Shown here piece by piece: positions 42,069 through 51,169 of a DNA stretch of 64,000 nucleotides. Below the pieces are notes generated by a model. It saw only the letters and a program-made list of their open reading frames with translations, searched no databases and was not told the origin of the DNA. Position numbers and translations under genes: made by a program. The stretch is from Flavobacterium oncorhynchi. Its GTDB lineage: Bacteria; Bacteroidota; Bacteroidia; Flavobacteriales; Flavobacteriaceae. The first letter of the stretch is position 1, and the number at the start of each line of letters is the position of its first letter. The stretch is taken from positions 62,001-126,000 of the forward strand of contig NZ_MUHA01000028.1 of NCBI RefSeq assembly GCF_002217355.1, read 5' to 3'.

Positions 42069-43472
42069 ATGAATACAAAATATTCTGATCTAATAAATCA
42101 AACATACTACTTTCCACAAGCGGAGTTTAAATTAAACAAAGACAATCTTCAGTTTCACAATATCGATTTGATGAAATTGGTAGAACAATATGGTACGCCA
42201 TTAAAGTTTACTTATCTTCCTCAGATTTCTGAAAACATCAATAAAGCAAAAGCTTGGTTCAGAAAATCAATGGAAAAAAACAAATACGAAGCAAAGTATT
42301 ACTATTGTTATTGTACAAAAAGTTCTCATTTTGAATATATCATGAATGAAGCTTTCAAAAACAATATTCATATCGAAACATCGTCTGCTTTTGATGTTAA
42401 CATAGTTGAGAACTTATTAGAAAACGGAAAAATCAACAAAAGTACTTATGTAATTTGTAATGGTTTTAAAAGAGACGAGTATATTACTAATATCGCTAGA
42501 TTAATCAATAACGGGCATAAAAATACTATTCCGATTATTGATAACTACGAAGAACTTGATTTACTTCAGGGTGAAATCAAAGGAAAATTCAAAATTGGAA
42601 TTCGTATCGCTGCCGAAGAAGAGCCTAAATTTGAGTTTTATACTTCTAGATTAGGGATTGGTTACAAAAATATCGTTTCATTCTACAAAAAACAGATTCA
42701 GGAAAATGATAAATTAGAGCTTAAAATGCTTCACTTTTTCATTAATACCGGAATTAATGATACATCATACTACTGGAATGAGCTTGTAAAATGTATTAAA
42801 GTATACATTGCACTTAAAAAGGAATGTCCTACTCTAGATGGTTTGAACATTGGAGGCGGTTTCCCTATTAAAAACTCACTTGCATTCGAATATGATTATC
42901 AATATATGATTGATGAAATTATCAATCAAATTAAAATTGCTTGTGATGAAGCCGAAGTTGATGTGCCAAATATTTTCACTGAATTTGGTTCGTTTACAGT
43001 AGGCGAAAGCGGCGGAGCTATCTATCAAATCTTGTATCAAAAACAACAAAATGATAGAGAAAAATGGAATATGATCGACTCATCATTCATTACAACTTTG
43101 CCAGATACTTGGGCTATAAACAAACGTTTTATTATGCTGGCAATTAACCGCTGGAATGATACTTACGAACGGGTTTTATTAGGTGGTTTGACTTGTGATA
43201 GTGACGATTATTACAATTCAGAGCAGAATATGAACGCGATTTATCTGCCTAAATACAACAAAGAAAAACCGCTTTATATTGGTTTCTTTAATACTGGTGC
43301 GTATCAAGAAACTATTGGAGGTTACGGAGGTTTACACCACTGTTTAATTCCACAGCCTAAACATATTTTAATTGATCGTGATGAAAATGGTATACTGGCT
43401 ACAGAGGTTTTCTCTGAACAGCAGACTTCAGACGATGTATTGAAGATTTTAGGGTACAAGAAAAAATTGTAA
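42069..43472 (+). CDS. speA: Arginine decarboxylase, short PLP fold III form
   Basis: 467 aa. An alanine-racemase-type barrel begins about residue 40 (YGTPLKFTYLPQI), with the PLP lysine in YCTKSSHFEYI at about 83, HIETSSAFDVNIVE, GIRIAAEEEP, LNIGGGFPIKNSLAFEYDYQ, and the C-terminal beta domain with LGGLTCDSDDYY (substrate contact) and GAYQETIGG. It is shorter than the E. coli SpeA (about 650 aa) and lacks its insertion domains, as usual in Bacteroidota. It makes agmatine from arginine. The next gene is a DHS-like protein; no agmatinase gene lies between. Confidence 0.88.
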   Translation: MNTKYSDLINQTYYFPQAEFKLNKDNLQFHNIDLMKLVEQYGTPLKFTYLPQISENINKAKAWFRKSMEKNKYEAKYYYCYCTKSSHFEYIMNEAFKNNIHIETSSAFDVNIVENLLENGKINKSTYVICNGFKRDEYITNIARLINNGHKNTIPIIDNYEELDLLQGEIKGKFKIGIRIAAEEEPKFEFYTSRLGIGYKNIVSFYKKQIQENDKLELKMLHFFINTGINDTSYYWNELVKCIKVYIALKKECPTLDGLNIGGGFPIKNSLAFEYDYQYMIDEIINQIKIACDEAEVDVPNIFTEFGSFTVGESGGAIYQILYQKQQNDREKWNMIDSSFITTLPDTWAINKRFIMLAINRWNDTYERVLLGGLTCDSDDYYNSEQNMNAIYLPKYNKEKPLYIGFFNTGAYQETIGGYGGLHHCLIPQPKHILIDRDENGILATEVFSEQQTSDDVLKILGYKKKL

Positions 43473-43582
43473 AAAAAAAGAATGCAAATTAAAAGTTCAT
43501 ACTTAAAAAATTATTAATTTGCATAACAACGTAAGAAGGTTAAAAGCTTTTAATTCAAAAAAAAAATAAAAAACAAAAACAA

Positions 43583-44551
43583 ATGAAAGGACCAATCAGT
43601 CAGTTTATTGAAAAACATTATTTACACTTTAATTCTGCTTCACTAGTAGATGCAGCCAAAGAGTACGAGCAACAATTAGCAAATGGATCTAAGATGTTGG
43701 TAAGTATGGCTGGAGCAATGAGTACTGCAGAAATTGGTAAAATTTTTGCTGAAATAATTAGACAAGATAAAGTACAAATTATTTCATGTACTGGAGCCAA
43801 TCTAGAAGAGGATATTATGAATTTAGTAGCTCATTCGCATTACGAAAGAGTTCCTAACTACCGTGATTTGACACCAGAAGACGAATGGGCTTTGCTTGAA
43901 AAAGGCTTGAATCGTGTTACAGATACTTGTATTCCTGAGCATGAAGCTTTTAGACGTTTACAAAAGCACATTTACAAAATTTGGAAAGATGCTGATGATA
44001 ATGGAGAACGTTATTTTCCACATGAATTCATGTACAAAATGTTATTATCAGGCGTTCTTGAAGAATACTACGAAATTGACTTAAAAGACAGCTGGATGTA
44101 TGCAGCTGCCGAAAAAAATCTTCCAATTATCGTTCCAGGATGGGAAGATAGTACAATGGGAAATATTTTCGCATCATATGTTATTAAAGGAGAATTAAAA
44201 GCCTCAACAATGAAATCAGGTATTGAGTACATGACTTTCCTAGCGGACTGGTACTCAAAAAACAGCCAAAACGGTATCGGGTTTTTCCAAATTGGTGGTG
44301 GTATTGCAGGAGATTTCCCTATCTGCGTTGTACCAATGCTTTACCAAGATATGGAAATGCATGACGTTCCATTCTGGAGTTACTTCTGTCAAATATCAGA
44401 TTCTACAACAAGTTATGGTTCATATTCTGGAGCAGTTCCAAATGAAAAAATTACTTGGGGTAAATTAGATATTAAAACTCCAAAATTTATTATTGAGTCG
44501 GATGCTACAATTGTTGCTCCATTAATTTTTGCATATTTATTAGATTTATAG
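43583..44551 (+). CDS. Deoxyhypusine-synthase family protein (probable polyamine aminobutyltransferase)
   Basis: 322 aa. NAD-binding Rossmann-like core with SMAGAMSTAEIGKI, ISCTGANLEEDIMNLVAHSHY, FQIGGGIAGDF. The catalytic Lys block NEKITWGKLD near residue 295 is present; it corresponds to the active-site WGK of eukaryotic DHS. Bacteria have no eIF5A, so known bacterial relatives use polyamines as acceptor, for example homospermidine formation; that function is inferred here. It follows the decarboxylase by 110 bp and leads into the acidic-tail gene (9-bp gap). Confidence 0.88.
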   Translation: MKGPISQFIEKHYLHFNSASLVDAAKEYEQQLANGSKMLVSMAGAMSTAEIGKIFAEIIRQDKVQIISCTGANLEEDIMNLVAHSHYERVPNYRDLTPEDEWALLEKGLNRVTDTCIPEHEAFRRLQKHIYKIWKDADDNGERYFPHEFMYKMLLSGVLEEYYEIDLKDSWMYAAAEKNLPIIVPGWEDSTMGNIFASYVIKGELKASTMKSGIEYMTFLADWYSKNSQNGIGFFQIGGGIAGDFPICVVPMLYQDMEMHDVPFWSYFCQISDSTTSYGSYSGAVPNEKITWGKLDIKTPKFIIESDATIVAPLIFAYLLDL

Positions 44552-44560
44552 GATATTTTT

Positions 44561-44968
44561 ATGAAGAGAGTTATAGTAGACTACGCTAAACTTACCAATG
44601 AAATTTTAAACCTTTTAGTAGAAAAATTTCCTGATGGTTATGATGATTCGGATGTTATCCGTTTTAGAAACGCTAAAAACGAATTAGTAGAAGCTGTTGA
44701 AGTTCGTACTGAAGACACTATTTATTTAGTAAAAATTAGTACTAAACTTGCAGATAGAATCGAAAATTACGACGAAGATGACGATATCGATCTTGATGTA
44801 GATACAATCGAGCCGGTAAAAGGAATTGATCTTGATAATGATGACGACGATGATGACGAAGATGATGATAATCAAGACAAACCTGATTCAGATGGCGGCG
44901 ATGACGAGGATGATGAAGACAAAGATGATATAGCTGACGACGACGAAGACGAAGATGATGAAGATTAG
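44561..44968 (+). CDS. Protein with highly acidic C-terminal tail
   Basis: 135 aa. A folded part of about 75 residues (RVIVDYAKLTNEILNLLVEKFPDGYDDSDVIRFRNAKNELVEAVEV) is followed by about 60 residues that are mostly Asp and Glu. The pattern is well conserved in flavobacterial genomes to my knowledge, sometimes under misleading names. The acidic tail might bind basic proteins or polyamines, a speculation encouraged only by its place 9 bp after the DHS-like gene. No catalytic motif. Confidence 0.75.
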   Translation: MKRVIVDYAKLTNEILNLLVEKFPDGYDDSDVIRFRNAKNELVEAVEVRTEDTIYLVKISTKLADRIENYDEDDDIDLDVDTIEPVKGIDLDNDDDDDDEDDDNQDKPDSDGGDDEDDEDKDDIADDDEDEDDED

Positions 44969-44990
44969 TCATTTTCTTTTTAAATAAAAT

Positions 44991-45020
44991 AAGGGAACTC
45001 TTTTAGGGTTCCTTTTTTTT
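44991..45020 (+). terminator. Rho-independent terminator
   Basis: AAGGGAAC / GTTCCTT stem with a one-base bulge, followed by T's. It ends the polyamine cluster. Confidence 0.65.
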
Positions 45021-45101
45021 ATTACTCATAATAATTTAAATATAAGAAAATTACTATATTTATTGTTTTGTACTATTCGCAAAACATAAATTATCTACCA
45101 T

Positions 45102-47225
45102 ATGACTTCAGAATTACTACACGCCAAATTAAAAGAGAATTTCGGTTTCGAAAAATTCAGACCAAACCAAGAAACGATTATTAAAACGATACTTTCTGGT
45201 CAGGACACATTGGCAATTATGCCAACTGGCGGCGGGAAATCGATTTGTTTTCAATTGCCGGCTTTAGTTTTACCAGGAATTACAATCGTAATTTCACCCT
45301 TGATTGCCTTAATGAAAGATCAAGTTGATAGTTTGAAAACCAACGGAATTTCGGCATGTTATATCAACAGCAGTCAATCAAGTGAAGAACAGCAATTTTA
45401 TATTGACAATCTAAGATCTAATACTTTTAAGCTGGTATATATTGCACCCGAAAGTTTATCTTACTTAGATTCAGTTTTCAATGAATTGACAATTAGCTTG
45501 ATAGCGATTGATGAAGCGCACTGTATTTCTTCCTGGGGTCATGACTTTCGTCCTGCATATACAAATTTGGGTTATTTAAAAAGCCGCTTCCCTTCTACTC
45601 CAGTTTTAGCATTAACGGCAACGGCCGATAAAGCAACGCGAACTGATATTACAAAACAGCTTAATCTTAAAAATCCAAAAACATTTGTTGCCTCTTTTGA
45701 TCGGAAAAATTTAAGTTTAGAAGTGCGTCCGGCTTTAGATCGTGTAAAACAAATTATTGATTTTGTCGAAAGAAAACCAAATGAATCTGGAATAATTTAT
45801 TGCTTAAGCCGAAAAACTACGGAAGAGCTCGCAGAAAAACTTCAAAAAAATGGAATTACAGCAAAAGCGTATCATGCAGGTTTAGATAATAAGCTTCGTG
45901 CAAAAACACAAGATGAATTTATAAATGATGATTGTTCGGTTGTTTGTGCCACAATTGCCTTTGGAATGGGAATCGATAAATCGAATGTTCGCTGGGTAAT
46001 TCATTATAATCTTCCAAAAAATATTGAAGGTTATTATCAGGAAATTGGTCGTGCCGGTCGTGATGGACTTCCAGCTGAAACGGTTCTCTTTGAAAGTTAT
46101 GCAGATGTAATACAACTTCAGAAATTTGCATCTGAAGGATTAAACTCTGATGTGCAGCTCGCAAAATTAGAACGAATGAAACAATATGCAGATGCTGTAA
46201 GCTGCAGACGAAAAATTCTTCTTTCGTATTTTGGAGAACTAGTAATCGAAAATTGCGGTAATTGTGATATATGCAAAAATCCTCCAACATTTTTTGACGG
46301 AACTGTTTTAGCACAAAAAGCACTATCGGCTATTACTCGTTTACAAGAATCAGAACCTTTGGCAGTAATTGTAGATTTTTTAAGAGGCTCGAGAAACGCG
46401 TATATCTATGAAAAAAATTATCAAACGCTAAAAACGTACGGAATTGGCGCTGACATTTCTTGGTACGATTGGAATCAATATTTAATTCAGTTAATAAATC
46501 TTGGTTATTGCGAAATTGCATTTCACCAGCATAACAAGATCTTATTGACTCCTTTTGCAAAGAAAGTTTTATTTGAAGGTGAAAAGGTAAAACTAACAAC
46601 CGTTGTCAAAAAAGTAATCGATAAAAATGAAATTAAAGAAGCAAAAGCAAAACCAGTCAAAAATTCTCTTTTTGAAACGCTTCGAAAATTACGCTATGAA
46701 ATAGCACAGGAAGAAGAAGTTCCTGCTTACGTAATTTTTAGTGATGCTGCTTTAAGACAAATGGAAATTTTAAGACCGATGACTGATGATGATTTTCTTG
46801 CTGTTGATGGTGTTGGAAAAGTTAAGCTCGAAAAATATGGTTCAGATTTTATAAATGCAATAATTGAGTTTCATAAAAATAAATCAGTAAAAAAAGAAAA
46901 AAAAGAAAGTACCTACGCTAAAACTTTAGAACTTTTTTTAAGCGGACTTTCGGTTGAAGAAATTGCTGAACGAAGAAGCGTAAGTAAAACAACGATAGTT
47001 TCGCATCTAGCAAAACTATATGTAGATGGTCAAGATTTCGATTTAAGCCAATTTGTTTCTGAAGACGAAATTGCAGCAATTGAAAAAGCCCAAATAGAAT
47101 TAGAAAAACCAAGTGCTTTAAAACCGTATTTTGATTATTTTGAAGAAAAAATGTCTTATGATAAAATTCGGTTTGGTTTGGCGTTTTTAGAAAGAAAACA
47201 TAACAAGTCTATTTTGTCATCTTGA
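45102..47225 (+). CDS. recQ: ATP-dependent DNA helicase RecQ
   Basis: 707 aa. SF2 core: motif 0 FRPNQETIIKTIL, Walker A MPTGGGKSICFQLP at about 45, IDEAHCISSWGHDFRPAY at about 145, and IHYNLPKNIEGYYQEIGRAGRDG. Then the RecQ-C zinc site (SCRRKILLSYFGE and ENCGNCDICKNPP), a winged helix, the HRDC domain (about 535-610, VPAYVIFSDAALRQMEI), and a C-terminal helix-turn-helix typical of RQC-extended forms (LSGLSVEEIAERRSVSKTTI). 3'-5' helicase in recombination and fork repair. Longer than E. coli RecQ because of the extra tail. Confidence 0.95.
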   Translation: MTSELLHAKLKENFGFEKFRPNQETIIKTILSGQDTLAIMPTGGGKSICFQLPALVLPGITIVISPLIALMKDQVDSLKTNGISACYINSSQSSEEQQFYIDNLRSNTFKLVYIAPESLSYLDSVFNELTISLIAIDEAHCISSWGHDFRPAYTNLGYLKSRFPSTPVLALTATADKATRTDITKQLNLKNPKTFVASFDRKNLSLEVRPALDRVKQIIDFVERKPNESGIIYCLSRKTTEELAEKLQKNGITAKAYHAGLDNKLRAKTQDEFINDDCSVVCATIAFGMGIDKSNVRWVIHYNLPKNIEGYYQEIGRAGRDGLPAETVLFESYADVIQLQKFASEGLNSDVQLAKLERMKQYADAVSCRRKILLSYFGELVIENCGNCDICKNPPTFFDGTVLAQKALSAITRLQESEPLAVIVDFLRGSRNAYIYEKNYQTLKTYGIGADISWYDWNQYLIQLINLGYCEIAFHQHNKILLTPFAKKVLFEGEKVKLTTVVKKVIDKNEIKEAKAKPVKNSLFETLRKLRYEIAQEEEVPAYVIFSDAALRQMEILRPMTDDDFLAVDGVGKVKLEKYGSDFINAIIEFHKNKSVKKEKKESTYAKTLELFLSGLSVEEIAERRSVSKTTIVSHLAKLYVDGQDFDLSQFVSEDEIAAIEKAQIELEKPSALKPYFDYFEEKMSYDKIRFGLAFLERKHNKSILSS

Positions 47226-47323
47226 CGAAGGAAAGATCACACTAGAAATTCGACAAAGTTAATTGCCAATCTTTGTGGAATTTCTAGTGTGATTTCTCCT
47301 TTCAGTCGAAATGACAAGATTGA
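47225..47323. repeat. Imperfect palindrome with AAATCACACTAGAAATTC arms
   Basis: Left arm about 47233-47262 and right arm about 47273-47303 share a complementary core of about 26 of 28 bases. It lies just after recQ. The GGAGAAATCACA part is shared with the palindrome at 25439-25491. Confidence 0.7.
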
Positions 47324-47332
47324 GGTGAAATA

Positions 47333-47366
47333 AAAAAATCCTGTGAAATACTTCACAGGATTTTTT
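47333..47366. terminator. Bidirectional terminator
   Basis: A perfect 15-bp stem (AAAAAATCCTGTGAA and complement) with a 4-nt loop, between recQ (+) and the DinB-like gene (-). Confidence 0.85.
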
Positions 47367-47387
47367 GTTTAAAATTATTTCAAGCTT

Positions 47388-47903
47388 TTACAAATATCTT
47401 TCTTCAAAAACTTTTTGATGGTGTTTTTGATGTCCAATTATTACAAAACCCAAAGCGCGAACAGAAATTTGATTGTTCGATGCTGTTCCAATATTTTTAA
47501 GTTGCTCTTCAGATAAGCTTTTATAAAACAATAAAGTGGAATGTCTCAATGCAGACAATTCTGTCAATAAATCTTGAATACTTCTTTTGTTTGAATTTGC
47601 GTTATCGGCATAATCATTTTCTTCAAAACTAGACAAAGGTGTTTTGTCATTTCTTGAAAACCTCAAAGCGCGATAAGCAAAAACACGTTCAGAATCTATA
47701 ATGTGCTGAATAATATCTTTGATTGTCCATTTACCTTCTGCATATTGGTAATCAAATTTATCAAGCGGTATATTTTGAACAAATCTTATAAATTCATGTA
47801 ATGAAATCTCTAATTCCTCTATTAATTTTCCGTCACCAGCTTGTTTGATATACGTACCGAAATGCCCTGAATATTCATTTTCTGCTAATTGATTGCTGTA
47901 CAT
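47388..47903 (-). CDS. DinB family protein
   Basis: 171 aa four-helix bundle. The three metal-binding His are in IIQHIIDSERVFAYR and GHQKHHQKVFEERY, as in the DinB/YfiT family. WTIKDIIQHIIDSE is the common signature. Members are thiol-dependent transferases or stress proteins; the substrate cannot be told. It lies 30 bp downstream of ppc on the same strand, so it is likely co-transcribed. Confidence 0.9.
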   Translation of the reverse strand: MYSNQLAENEYSGHFGTYIKQAGDGKLIEELEISLHEFIRFVQNIPLDKFDYQYAEGKWTIKDIIQHIIDSERVFAYRALRFSRNDKTPLSSFEENDYADNANSNKRSIQDLLTELSALRHSTLLFYKSLSEEQLKNIGTASNNQISVRALGFVIIGHQKHHQKVFEERYL

Positions 47904-47933
47904 TTTTATAAAAATTAAAGGTCTAAATTTAAT

Positions 47934-50519
47934 TTATGCTGAATTTCTACTTGCGTTTGTATTTCCGAAAAGTGATCTAGTTACAATTTTTTCGTAAACT
48001 TTAATAAGCTCTTCATTCTTAGCTGCGTCTTTATTTAATTCATTAATTCTTAATAAAGCATATTGTTGTATTGTCAACAAAGGCAATACGATACGCTCTC
48101 TTATTTGAATCGATGCTATACCATCAGGATAATTTTCCATAAGGGTTTTATGACCAGCAATTTTCAATAACATACGTTTTGTTTCTGAAAATTCGTCGTA
48201 GATAATCTGCCAAAACTCACCAAATTCAGGGTCATTTCTCATGTAAGCCGTCAATGGTAAAAATGATTTTGCCAACGACATCATACTATTTTCCAGCAGT
48301 GTTTTAAAGAATAAAGAATTATGGTACAAATCGCTTACTTTATCCCATTGGTTAGTGTCTTCAAAATGTTTCAAAGCAGTACCAACTCCAAAGAATCCAG
48401 GTACGTTTTGTTTTAACTGACTCCAAGAACCTACAAATGGAATTGCTCTAAGATCAGCAAAATCTAATGATTCTGATTTACTTCTTTTTGAAGGACGGCT
48501 TCCAATATTTGTTTTAGAGTAATATTTCAAAGTACTCATCTTTTCTAAATACGGAATAAACTTTGGATGATTCTTAAAGTTTAAATATTTCTCATATCCT
48601 AAATCAGCTAATTGAGTTAAAATTTGAGTTTCTTCAGCAGTAAGTTCGTTCTTTTCTTTGCTAAATACTTGATTTGTAACACCCGCACTTAATAAGTTTT
48701 CGATATTGTAACGACAAGAATCTAAAGTTCCAAAATTAGAACTAATGGTTTGACCTTGAACCGTAATTTGAATTTCGTTGTTTTCGATTTTTGGACCTAG
48801 AGAAGCATAAAATTTATGTGTTTTTCCACCACCACGAGCTGGAGGGCCGCCACGTCCATCAAAGAAAATAGCTTTAATTCCGTATTTTCTAGAAATTTCA
48901 GTTAGTGAAATTTTAGCTTGATAAATACTCCAGTTCGCCATTAAATAGCCGCCGTCTTTTGTTCCATCAGAGAAACCAAGCATTATAGTTTGTTTATTTC
49001 CTCTAGCTTGTAAATGTTTAGAGTATTCTGGATTAGTATACAACTGCTCCATAATAGAATGTGCATTTTGTAAATCATCAACTGATTCAAAAAGCGGAAT
49101 AATATCAACTGTTGGATCTTCCCAATCATTCAAACGAATCATTGCAAAAGTTTCCATTACATTTAAAGCACTTTCATTATTGCTGATAATATAACGATTG
49201 GCTCCTTCCTCTCCATTATTTTCTTGAATCGTTTTTATCGCCTGTACAGATTCTAAAGTAGATCTTGTAATTTCATTCTCGAAATCGCTTGGATTTAAAT
49301 CTCCTTTTACTTTAGATAAAATGCTAATTTTTTCATTTTCCGTTAATTCAAAATAATTTTTTGGAAATACATTTGAATCAGAGTTTAAGTAGAAATTGAC
49401 AACGTCTTTGAAAACAACGTTGTGAATTTTACTGTTCTGGCGAATGTCTAATGTCGCAAAATGGAATCCGAATAAATTGATTTTTACTAAAAGAGCTTCC
49501 AATTCATCTAGATATAATGATTGATGTTTTTCAATAATTATACTTCTAATTTTATTCAACTGACTTAAAAGTTCATCTAAAGTAATGTAAATTTCACCTT
49601 TTGAATAGAAAACAGAACGATAAAGTTTATGTTCAAGTTCTGCTACTAAAGTGTCTACTCCTGAGAATGTTAACTTACGTTTAAGGTTTCGCATTTCAAC
49701 ATAATAACACTTTAAAATAGAAGTACGCAAACGTTCTGCTACTTTAAGGGTTATTTCGGTAGTTACAAAAGGATTTCCATCTCTATCTCCGCCCGGCCAA
49801 AATCCTAATTTGATTAATTGATTTTGAATCGCATTTCCGTTAAGTATGTTTTTTTGAAGATAATGTACAATTTCTCCAGATGTAGCGTAAAATACATTTT
49901 CAAGATACCAGATCAAACTTACAGCTTCATCGTAAGGATTTGGTTTTTCATTTTGAATAAAAGGAGTTTTACCAAGCTGCGCCAGTAATTGTTTTATCTG
50001 TAATAAATCATTCTGACGAATTGCTTCAGTCAAATCATTAATAATCCCAAGAACTGGTCCTGGGTAAAATTGAGTTGGATGCGCTGTTAAAACAGTTCTT
50101 ACATTAAAATCTTCTAGAAACTGAATTAATTCGTCGTCTTTCTCCTTAGCATCTGATTTTTCTTTGATATCTCTCAAAGAACCTCTTCCTTCCATATTGT
50201 TTACTTCTGGAAAAGCGGCATCTTCAATTGCATCAAACAATACAATTTGACGCTCTATATATTGAATAAATCGAAACATTAAGTCGATTTTTTCAGTTTC
50301 AGAAGCGTTATTTAGGAATTTGTTTGAAAAGAAATCAAAAATTTCTTTTGGTGTTTCTTGTTTTTTAAAACCAGTTTCGCAAGTTTCTGTAAATAATGGC
50401 AGTAAAACGCCTGTATTATCTATAGAATCAAAAGGTAATGTTATAAAAACACTGTTGTAAATGTGATATTTAGAAAGAACATCTCGATTAAAACGTTCAA
50501 TTTTTGGCAACGTGTACAT
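47934..50519 (-). CDS. ppc: Phosphoenolpyruvate carboxylase
   Basis: 861 aa, near the usual 880. It carboxylates PEP to oxaloacetate, refilling the TCA cycle. Catalytic blocks are intact: VLTAHPTQFYPG (His about 145), GGDRDGNPFVT, the mobile loop FFDGRGGPPARGGGKTHKF, and the C-terminal QIRERIVLPLL and NTNASRNSA end. An intergenic terminator hairpin lies 33-62 nt upstream, so the gene may have its own promoter or be partly attenuated from the Lrp gene. Confidence 0.96.
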   Translation of the reverse strand: MYTLPKIERFNRDVLSKYHIYNSVFITLPFDSIDNTGVLLPLFTETCETGFKKQETPKEIFDFFSNKFLNNASETEKIDLMFRFIQYIERQIVLFDAIEDAAFPEVNNMEGRGSLRDIKEKSDAKEKDDELIQFLEDFNVRTVLTAHPTQFYPGPVLGIINDLTEAIRQNDLLQIKQLLAQLGKTPFIQNEKPNPYDEAVSLIWYLENVFYATSGEIVHYLQKNILNGNAIQNQLIKLGFWPGGDRDGNPFVTTEITLKVAERLRTSILKCYYVEMRNLKRKLTFSGVDTLVAELEHKLYRSVFYSKGEIYITLDELLSQLNKIRSIIIEKHQSLYLDELEALLVKINLFGFHFATLDIRQNSKIHNVVFKDVVNFYLNSDSNVFPKNYFELTENEKISILSKVKGDLNPSDFENEITRSTLESVQAIKTIQENNGEEGANRYIISNNESALNVMETFAMIRLNDWEDPTVDIIPLFESVDDLQNAHSIMEQLYTNPEYSKHLQARGNKQTIMLGFSDGTKDGGYLMANWSIYQAKISLTEISRKYGIKAIFFDGRGGPPARGGGKTHKFYASLGPKIENNEIQITVQGQTISSNFGTLDSCRYNIENLLSAGVTNQVFSKEKNELTAEETQILTQLADLGYEKYLNFKNHPKFIPYLEKMSTLKYYSKTNIGSRPSKRSKSESLDFADLRAIPFVGSWSQLKQNVPGFFGVGTALKHFEDTNQWDKVSDLYHNSLFFKTLLENSMMSLAKSFLPLTAYMRNDPEFGEFWQIIYDEFSETKRMLLKIAGHKTLMENYPDGIASIQIRERIVLPLLTIQQYALLRINELNKDAAKNEELIKVYEKIVTRSLFGNTNASRNSA

Positions 50520-50552
50520 AATTGTGTTGTAGTTGGTTGGTTAATTAGTCAT

Positions 50553-50582
50553 AAAAAAACCCCAAGAATAAACTTGAGGTTA
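50553..50582 (-). terminator. Terminator after the Lrp/AsnC gene
   Basis: Minus-strand AACCTCAAG pairs with CTTGGGGTT (one G-T pair) and is followed by seven T's. It lies between the Lrp-type gene and ppc. Confidence 0.75.
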
Positions 50583-50612
50583 TATTTTTAATATAGCATT
50601 CAAGAGGAATTC

Positions 50613-51092
50613 TTACATATTTTTGAAAATAGTATGCATCAAACGCTTCTTGTCGTTAATACTTTCTTCTAATGAAATCATAGTTTCAGTTCTGTAAACA
50701 CCTTCAATGTCATCGATCATGAAAATAACTTCTTTTGCATGTTTTGTATCTTTTGCTCTAATTTTACAAAAGATATTAAATTTTCCTGTCGTTACAGATG
50801 CAACTGTTACGAACGGAATTTGGTTGATTCGCTCTAATACAAATTTAGTTTGAGATGTATTATTAAGAAATACCCCAACGTAAGCAATAAATGAATACCC
50901 TAATTTATCGTAATCTAAGGCTAATGAAGATCCCATGATTATTCCTGCATCCTCCATTTTTTTTACTCTAACATGTACTGTACCAGCAGATATCAATAAT
51001 TTTTTTGCAATGTCAGTAAACGGAACTCTCGTATTGTCTATTAACATATCTAAAATCTGGTGATCTACTTCATCTAAACGAAATTTACTCAT
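50613..51092 (-). CDS. Lrp/AsnC family transcriptional regulator
   Basis: 159 aa. N-terminal helix-turn-helix (DEVDHQILDMLIDNTRVPFTDIAKKLLISAGTVHVRVKKMEDAGII, about 6-50) and a C-terminal RAM/AsnC ligand-binding domain (about 70-145). It forms octamers or dimers that sense amino acids. Its own operator cannot be read here. Upstream of ppc in the same direction, separated by a terminator. Specific effector unknown, so no symbol. Confidence 0.93.
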   Translation of the reverse strand: MSKFRLDEVDHQILDMLIDNTRVPFTDIAKKLLISAGTVHVRVKKMEDAGIIMGSSLALDYDKLGYSFIAYVGVFLNNTSQTKFVLERINQIPFVTVASVTTGKFNIFCKIRAKDTKHAKEVIFMIDDIEGVYRTETMISLEESINDKKRLMHTIFKNM

Positions 51093-51169
51093 AATTCTTT
51101 AATTAATATTACTAATTGCTATTACAAAGTATAAAAATATATATAAAAAACAACAAATTCACATAAAAA

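Noticed and set aside
44742..44972. 76-aa minus-strand frame rich in His, Leu and Arg
   Set aside because: It is the mirror of the GAT/GAC-rich acidic tail gene on the plus strand; the composition follows directly from that repeat.
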